Source: Microbacterium binotii | GTDB lineage: Bacteria; Actinomycetota; Actinomycetes; Actinomycetales; Microbacteriaceae | DNA: 64,000 nucleotides | Assembly: GCF_021398715.1 (NCBI RefSeq) | Contig: NZ_CP090347.1 | Location: forward strand, 620,001 to 684,000 | Direction of reading: 5' to 3' | Part shown: positions 59,794-64,000 of the stretch, one piece after another | Layout of the letters: each line of letters opens with the position of its first letter | Position numbering within the stretch: position 1 is the first letter of the stretch | Position numbers and translations under genes: made by a program | Notes under the pieces: generated by a model | What the model was told of the DNA's origin: nothing | Seen by the model: only the letters and a program-made list of their open reading frames with translations | Database searches by the model: none

Positions 59794-60120
59794 ATGAGCG
59801 AGTCAGAAGCACCACCCGCCACTGCCAACAGCCTGGGCTACGGTCCGGTCAAGCCCCTCGCGGTCAGACTCAACGAGTCCACCCGCACGCAGCTGGACAT
59901 CATCGCCCAGCTGCGTGATCGCAACGTCACCGAGGAGGTACGCCTCGCCATCGACGCATGGATCGAGCAGGCAAAGGCCGACCCGGCCCTGCAGCAGCGC
60001 GCCCAAGCTGCGCGCGAAGAGATCGAGCGCGAAGCCAGCACCAAACGCGAGGCCATCGCGGCGATCTTCGACGCCGGCGCTCCGCCGAAGGCAAGCCGAT
60101 CGCGCGCAGCCGCTGGCTGA
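59794..60120 (+). CDS. ribbon-helix-helix (CopG/Arc-type) DNA-binding protein
   Basis: 108 residues. RHH core KPLAVRLNESTRTQLDIIAQLRDRNVTEEVRLAIDAWIE: one beta strand, then two helices. The C-terminal part is a charged helix (QAAREEIEREASTKREAIAAIF). ATG 59794 with AAGGAGG before it. It probably binds the palindrome in its own leader and the copy before DUF3846; a relaxosome or toxin-antitoxin regulator role is possible. Confidence 0.82.
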   Translation: MSESEAPPATANSLGYGPVKPLAVRLNESTRTQLDIIAQLRDRNVTEEVRLAIDAWIEQAKADPALQQRAQAAREEIEREASTKREAIAAIFDAGAPPKASRSRAAAG

Positions 60121-60218
60121 GTGGCGCCACCCGAAGGTGGTCGGCCAGGATCGAGCGCACTCGCGTTCTCCTGGCCGGCCGCCGACTCACACCCACTCTT
60201 CCCGTCGCTCGTTTGTGT

Positions 60219-60256
60219 TCTGCGATCTGCAGAGAACCCATCCGGTTCTCGGTCGC
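60219..60256. promoter_or_regulatory. duplicated leader operator, copy 2
   Basis: TCTGCGATCTGC then GAGAACCCATCCGGTTCTC (60232-60250) then GGTCGC. Same 19-nt palindrome layout as copy 1 and nearly the same distance (27 nt) to the start codon at 60278. Confidence 0.7.
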
Positions 60257-60277
60257 TCACACAAAGGAGAAGAAGAC

Positions 60278-60757
60278 ATGGTGCGAGGCGTTCTCATCCC
60301 CGCGACGGACAGCCACGACCTCACTGCCTACGACGCGATCGGGCTCGAGGACTACCAACGAGCGGTCGGCGGCTGGATTGAAGCGGTAGATCTGCCCGCG
60401 TTCGGCAGCACGCTGTTCGTGAACGAAGAAGGCTTACTGCGCGGGTTGCCGTTCAACCGACGCGCGAGCTTCCTCTGGTGGTTCCACGTCCCGAGGGCGC
60501 GCAACCAGGCTCGCCTCGTCGGTGATGCGCTACTTGTGGGGTTGCCCGACGAGGCTGGAGAGATGACCGACCTGCCTATCGAGACCAGGCGGGCGCTCCT
60601 CTCGGACGACCTGTGGCACCTCGAGCTGCGCGATACTCCGGGCGACGCATGGATCCGCGATCCGAGTGGCGGTCAGACCTACATCGAGGCTGTCGTATGG
60701 AGTGTGCTCGTCAGCGAGGTCTCGGACGCCGAGACGAGGCTCGTGCGGCGCCATTAG
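60278..60757 (+). CDS. DUF3846-domain protein
   Basis: 159 residues. RGVLIPATDSHDLTAYDAIGLEDYQRAVGGWIEAVDLPAFGSTLFVNEEG is the DUF3846 pattern found on phages and conjugative elements. RASFLWWFHVPRARNQARLVGDALLVGLPDEAGEMTDLP follows. Function unknown. ATG 60278 with AAAGGAG upstream. Under the same leader motif as the RHH gene. Confidence 0.85.
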   Translation: MVRGVLIPATDSHDLTAYDAIGLEDYQRAVGGWIEAVDLPAFGSTLFVNEEGLLRGLPFNRRASFLWWFHVPRARNQARLVGDALLVGLPDEAGEMTDLPIETRRALLSDDLWHLELRDTPGDAWIRDPSGGQTYIEAVVWSVLVSEVSDAETRLVRRH

Positions 60758-60764
60758 TCACCCA

Positions 60765-60824
60765 GGCGGTGATCGTCGAGGCTCCAGCGTTACTGCTGTT
60801 GAGCTCGATGGTCACCGCCTTTTG
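60765..60824 (+). terminator. terminator after the DUF3846 gene
   Basis: Arms GGCGGTGA (60765-60772) and TCACCGCC (60812-60819), with a second TCGAG/CTCGA pair inside, then TTTTG. Confidence 0.6.
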
Positions 60825-60957
60825 TCATGCGGATCGGTCCTACGAAGTGACCGCTCGATCTGCTTGAGATTGCTGCTTGCGGGTAGGAGTTGTGCCCCAC
60901 TACGTTGAGCGCACGGGCACTGTCTGGGGGTGCTCGATTCGTCTGCTGGGGGTGTCC

Positions 60958-61848
60958 ATGGGTGTGTCTGGCGTGCTCGGATTTGTTGCGAGCGGGGTGT
61001 TGGTGTGGTCTTCGTTGGTTGGTGTCGTGGCCGATGATTCCGCCCCAACTGCGGAAGACACGGTCGTGACGTTCATCGCCACGGACGATGCGAGCTTCGA
61101 TGAGGTCTTCAGCTCGATGATCAGCTCGAACGACGCGGCGGATGTCGCTGACTTCCTCGATGCGCAAGCCGAGGCGGCGGAACCTGTCACGGAGGATCTG
61201 GGGCTCGCTGATACGAGCGTGGACGAAGCGCGAGAAGTGCTCGCCGACGCTGCTGCGACAGCGGAGGACATCGCCACGACGCAGGATGCGGATGGCGCAC
61301 CAGCCTCCACTGGGCTCGTCATCTCTCCTGCGTCGTTTGCCTCTCATCGCACACAGGCTCCTCGAGCGGCCGGCGTGGTCCGTGCGTCAATGAACTCGGC
61401 TGCGGTAGCCGGGAGCTCTACGAACAACCGGTTCTCCTGGAAGTTCGAGAATCGGGCCTACCTGAGGGAGTGCAGTCTCTGGTCGTGCACCACCAAGTCC
61501 TGGCTCGACTACCGACTGGTGACGGACCCTGGCAAGACGACGACGCGCACGAACGTTCAGTTCATCCGCGGCGGTGAGGGAAAGATCCGTGGTGTCACGC
61601 TTCGCACCACCGTGCTCTCCGCCGGGTACAACGTCTCGGACGTCACCAACAAGTGGTCGCCGAACGTGTCCGGGATGTATCAGTGGAACAGCGGACACTC
61701 CTCGACCAAGGGCAAGACGTTCCAGATGTACTACTGGCTCGAGTTCGCCGGCCCCGGTGCCGTCGCGGGCAGTTACGAGTACAAATCCGGACGCACATCC
61801 GCCTGCAGCGAGCCGTCGCCAGGCGCCTACCGCTGCCTCTTCCCCTGA
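60958..61848 (+). CDS. secreted protein, unknown
   Basis: 296 residues. N-terminal signal peptide (VLGFVASGVLVWSSLVGVVADD). An acidic, Ala-rich region follows (30-150), then a C-terminal domain with aromatic and Cys residues (LRECSLWSCTTKSWLDYRL, MYQWNSGHSSTKGKTFQMYYWLEF, TSACSEPSPGAYRCLFP) that may hold two disulfides. ATG 60958 with GGGGGTG nearby; the frame is open further upstream to about 60877. No known family; might be an effector or a cell-contact factor. Confidence 0.7.
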   Translation: MGVSGVLGFVASGVLVWSSLVGVVADDSAPTAEDTVVTFIATDDASFDEVFSSMISSNDAADVADFLDAQAEAAEPVTEDLGLADTSVDEAREVLADAAATAEDIATTQDADGAPASTGLVISPASFASHRTQAPRAAGVVRASMNSAAVAGSSTNNRFSWKFENRAYLRECSLWSCTTKSWLDYRLVTDPGKTTTRTNVQFIRGGEGKIRGVTLRTTVLSAGYNVSDVTNKWSPNVSGMYQWNSGHSSTKGKTFQMYYWLEFAGPGAVAGSYEYKSGRTSACSEPSPGAYRCLFP

Positions 61849-61868
61849 TACTGCAAGAGGAGGACCGC

Positions 61869-62294
61869 ATGAGCGAAGACGAATTGGCGCGCATCAGATC
61901 AATGACCCAGGACGAGCTGTGGTCTGCCAGCGGCAGATCCGACCTGAGCGTCGAGGCCTGCGAGGCGATCATTGAAGTGGGCAATGAAGACGTCCTCGCC
62001 GGCCTCGCCGGAAACTTCGACGCGCCCGAAGCGGTGCTCGGAAGACTCGCTGAACGCGACGACCACGTGGGGGTCATCGCGAGAGAGAACCCAAACGCGC
62101 CAGCGGATGCGAAGGACCAAGCGCCTATCGGCAACCTCGGCAACTCGGCCATCGTGCGCTACATCGAACAGCGAGCCGCGTCTCCAACTCAAGCGCAGGC
62201 GCTGGCAGATGCATACGAGCACGCGCCCCACCCGGGCGGACCTGCCCTTGGAGATGTCTGGAAAGAGATTGTCAGTCACCGCAGGCAGATCTGA
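61869..62294 (+). CDS. LRV-like repeat protein, unknown
   Basis: 141 residues, acidic. Repeats of the LRV type (variant leucine-rich): GLAGNFDAPEAVLGRLAERDDHVGVIARENPNAP and APIGNLGNSAIVRYIEQRAASP. ATG 61869 with AGGAGG upstream. It follows the secreted protein gene by 20 bp; a specific partner or immunity protein for it is a guess. Confidence 0.6.
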   Translation: MSEDELARIRSMTQDELWSASGRSDLSVEACEAIIEVGNEDVLAGLAGNFDAPEAVLGRLAERDDHVGVIARENPNAPADAKDQAPIGNLGNSAIVRYIEQRAASPTQAQALADAYEHAPHPGGPALGDVWKEIVSHRRQI

Positions 62295-62329
62295 AGGACG
62301 GCCGCCCGGAAGCAACGGAGAGTCGCCGC

Positions 62330-62809
62330 ATGGATAGGTTCATGGGCGTCGACCCAGAAGGGCTCACTGCTGTCGGCCGGATCGTCGTGGCCGCAGGTCG
62401 GGTCGAGATGGTGCTGGCGCTCGTCGCCAGCGAGCTCGGACTGCCCAACCCGCTGCGTGCGGCTGGCGACGTTGTCAAGGACACCCGACGCGCTGCGCGG
62501 AAGTCGGACCCCTTGCTCGCCCCCCATTCCGACCTGGTGCTCGGCTGGCTTGCCAAGATCCGTGCTCCCCTCGAAGTCCGACACAGAGCGGTCCACGGTG
62601 TGCACCTCACAGATTTCTCTCCCGACGGCGACCGGGCCCCAGTGCAGTGGCTGATGAGGAGCGGCGAGCGGATGAAGGTCGACGTCGCGGAGTTCAACGA
62701 GACCGCTGAGACTCTTGCGCGGCTGAACACCGAGGGCATGAATCTGTTTGGTGTGTTGCACGCGGCCAATTTCAGACGCAGCCGGCGTGTGGATCTACGC
62801 CCGGAGTAG
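62330..62809 (+). CDS. possible HEPN-like protein
   Basis: 159 residues. Predominantly helical. Contains VRHRAVHG, in which Arg84 and His89 fit the Rx4H active-site motif of HEPN ribonucleases, following a helix pattern usual for this group. HEPN domains serve in toxin, defence and RNA-cleaving systems. The similarity is by motif and fold pattern only. ATG 62330 with GGAGAG upstream; 35 bp after the LRV gene. No obvious nucleotidyltransferase partner is adjacent. Confidence 0.5.
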   Translation: MDRFMGVDPEGLTAVGRIVVAAGRVEMVLALVASELGLPNPLRAAGDVVKDTRRAARKSDPLLAPHSDLVLGWLAKIRAPLEVRHRAVHGVHLTDFSPDGDRAPVQWLMRSGERMKVDVAEFNETAETLARLNTEGMNLFGVLHAANFRRSRRVDLRPE

Positions 62810-62910
62810 CTCGCGGAGCGTCGAGATCTTGGAGATGCGGACTGTGGAGAACTCGCAAGTCCAAAGGCCCGACGCCTTACGCTGGCAACCTGCAAATGAC
62901 GGGGGAGGTC

Positions 62911-63192
62911 ATGGTCAGGTTCGCAGTGGACCCAGAAGATCTGTCGACAACGGCTGCGGCGGTGGAGAGCATTCGTGGTGAAGCAGGATCGTTCCTTGAG
63001 ACGTGCTCTGCTGACGCAGGAAACGCTGATGTAGCCGTCGCGATCTCGGAGATGTTGTCGCAAGTCGCCTCGACCTGGCAGAGCCAGACCGCGGAACTGG
63101 ACGAGATCTCGAACCGACTCCGAACGACCGCTGATCTGTATCGTCGCGCGGATCTTGACTCTGCTCCGCGCGGGGATGGAACACTCCCTTGA
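62911..63192 (+). CDS. EspC-like small helical protein (type VII secretion partner)
   Basis: 93 residues. Starts MVRFAVDPEDLSTTAAAVESI, the usual opening of EspC/WXG-type helical hairpins, and has VASTWQSQTAELDEISNRLRTTADLY. ATG 62911 after GGGGAGG; an ATG at 62896 also exists. The stop overlaps the TTG start of the toxin-like gene. Likely a chaperone or co-secreted partner for it. Confidence 0.65.
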   Translation: MVRFAVDPEDLSTTAAAVESIRGEAGSFLETCSADAGNADVAVAISEMLSQVASTWQSQTAELDEISNRLRTTADLYRRADLDSAPRGDGTLP

Positions 63193-64000
63193 GCGAGCTC
63201 GGAGAAACGACCGACCCGGTGAAGCTCGTGCCGGGCTCTGTCTCCGGACTCATGGACTCCGTCACGCTCTGGCGAAATCGTAGCGATCTAGCGCGAGCGG
63301 TGAGCGATCGACTCCATGATCTTCGTGCTCCGGAAAGCTGGCAGGGAGACGCGGCAGCCGGATTCATCAGTCGACGTGACGCTGCGGCGGCTTCGTGGGA
63401 AGCTTCCGCAGAGATGCTGACCCGGGCGGCTGACTCGCTTGATGAGTATGCGACCACACTTGGGTGGGCCCAGCAGAAGGCAGCTGACGCTATCGACATG
63501 TGGGCAGCGGCGGCCGCGCAGACCGCAGAGTCCGCGCGCCGCACTCGTGAGATGGAGCGGCTGGCGGGGCCTGGAGACATCCTTCCGCCCGCTGTCGACG
63601 GAGGCGCTGAGCTTCGTACCGAGGCGCGGGCACTTCTCACCTATGCCCGAGAGCAGGTCGCGACCGCCGGAGCCACGGCAGCCAGCGACCTCCGTGCAGC
63701 AGCAGGCATTGCGCCACCTGCTCCGAACCCATGGAACGCCCTCGGCGTTCTCGGCGCCGTGATGGTCGAGATGCAGATCCAGATTCACTGGAACACGATC
63801 GTGGATCTCGTCAATGGGACTGCGTCGATCGGGAATGCGATCCTCAACAACCCCGAAGCGCTCCTCGCAGTCCTCGGCGGTTCCGCCATGATCGGTGGCG
63901 GTGCGGGCCTCATCGGTGGCGGTGGGGCGGCGTCGCTGACGGGTGCGGGAGCGGCTGTCGGTGCGCCGGCGGCTGGAGCGGGATTTGCGGCAGTGGGTGC
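63189..64000 (+). CDS. WXG-type polymorphic toxin-like protein, 5' part only
   Basis: TTG at 63189 opens a frame without stop to the window edge (270 codons). Residues 1-110 form two helices with ESWQGDAAAGF (WxG motif near 51-53), the type VII secretion leader of LXG/WXG polymorphic toxins. A Gly/Ala-rich hydrophobic stretch follows (VLGGSAMIGGGAGLIGGGG). The C-terminal toxin domain and any immunity gene are outside the window. Coupled by a 4-nt overlap to the EspC-like gene. Confidence 0.75.
   Translation, partial: MSELGETTDPVKLVPGSVSGLMDSVTLWRNRSDLARAVSDRLHDLRAPESWQGDAAAGFISRRDAAAASWEASAEMLTRAADSLDEYATTLGWAQQKAADAIDMWAAAAAQTAESARRTREMERLAGPGDILPPAVDGGAELRTEARALLTYAREQVATAGATAASDLRAAAGIAPPAPNPWNALGVLGAVMVEMQIQIHWNTIVDLVNGTASIGNAILNNPEALLAVLGGSAMIGGGAGLIGGGGAASLTGAGAAVGAPAAGAGFAAVG

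Larger units (their letters stand above)
45784..64000. mobile_element. integrated conjugative or mobilizable element at tRNA-Met, right end outside window
   Basis: Starts at tRNA-Met with a large serine recombinase and carries a coupling ATPase, a replication-relaxation protein, an adenine methyltransferase, Lsr2 and many small unknown genes. Two indicators separate it from the host part. The GGATGCGG/CCGCATCC octamer, frequent to the left, is seen only about twice here. Conventional ribosome-binding sites with strong AGGAG also replace leaderless starts in most genes. No second copy of the tRNA end is found to 64000. Confidence 0.8.

Noticed and set aside
45784..64000. Right attachment site of the element
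   Set aside because: No second copy of the tRNA-Met 3' end was found before 64000.

Overview
The window is high-GC actinobacterial DNA. Its gene content and style point to Microbacteriaceae, most likely Microbacterium or a close relative: leaderless genes with a TANNNT box just before the start codon, a menaquinone locus, a System II cytochrome c locus, a non-bacterial-type AspRS and frequent GTG starts. The identification is inferred from style and gene content; no 16S rRNA is present.

Positions 1 to about 45.8 kb are host backbone. In order they hold a TrkH potassium channel (cut by the left edge), an ArsR regulator, a BldC-type HTH protein beside ribosomal protein bS22, small redox proteins, an MscS channel, a four-gene polyamine/iron-type ABC importer, aspS, and DedA. 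A translationally coupled cytochrome c maturation operon follows (phosphatase, TlpA, CcdA, ResB, CcsB). Next is a TetR-controlled MMPL/YhgE export pair with two clear palindromic operators. A menaquinone cluster spans 22.7-33.7 kb (menC, B, E, A, D, F, G plus a polyprenyl diphosphate synthase). After it come an FprA-like ferredoxin reductase, MntP, an ECF sigma factor, YajQ, a PfkB kinase, tRNA-Tyr, a carotenoid-type oxidoreductase, an inositol-phosphatase-type enzyme and a secreted M23 peptidase.

At 45.64-45.83 kb lie tRNA-Thr and tRNA-Met. From the 3' part of tRNA-Met to the right edge (more than 18 kb) the DNA is an integrated mobile element. A large serine recombinase reads directly into the tRNA; its last residues are antisense tRNA sequence. 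Behind it are a possible ArdA-like protein, a replication-relaxation family protein, a VirD4/TraD-type coupling ATPase, small overlapping genes, an MT-A70 adenine methyltransferase, and a 331-bp non-coding region with repeats that could be an origin. Together these suggest an integrative and conjugative or mobilizable element. The right end and the relaxase are not in view.

The cargo, 53.9-64 kb, is mostly undescribed. It holds an XRE repressor with two 16-bp operators beside a sortase-anchored surface protein, an Lsr2 silencer, and a three-gene operon of unknown proteins ending in a membrane protein. It also holds two genes (ribbon-helix-helix and DUF3846) preceded by the same palindromic leader, a secreted protein, an LRV-like repeat protein and a HEPN-like protein. 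Last is an EspC-like/WXG pair that begins a probable type VII-secreted polymorphic toxin running off the right edge. The best candidates for something new are the 56.9-58.6 kb operon, the duplicated leader operators at 59.7 and 60.2 kb, and the HEPN/WXG toxin end.
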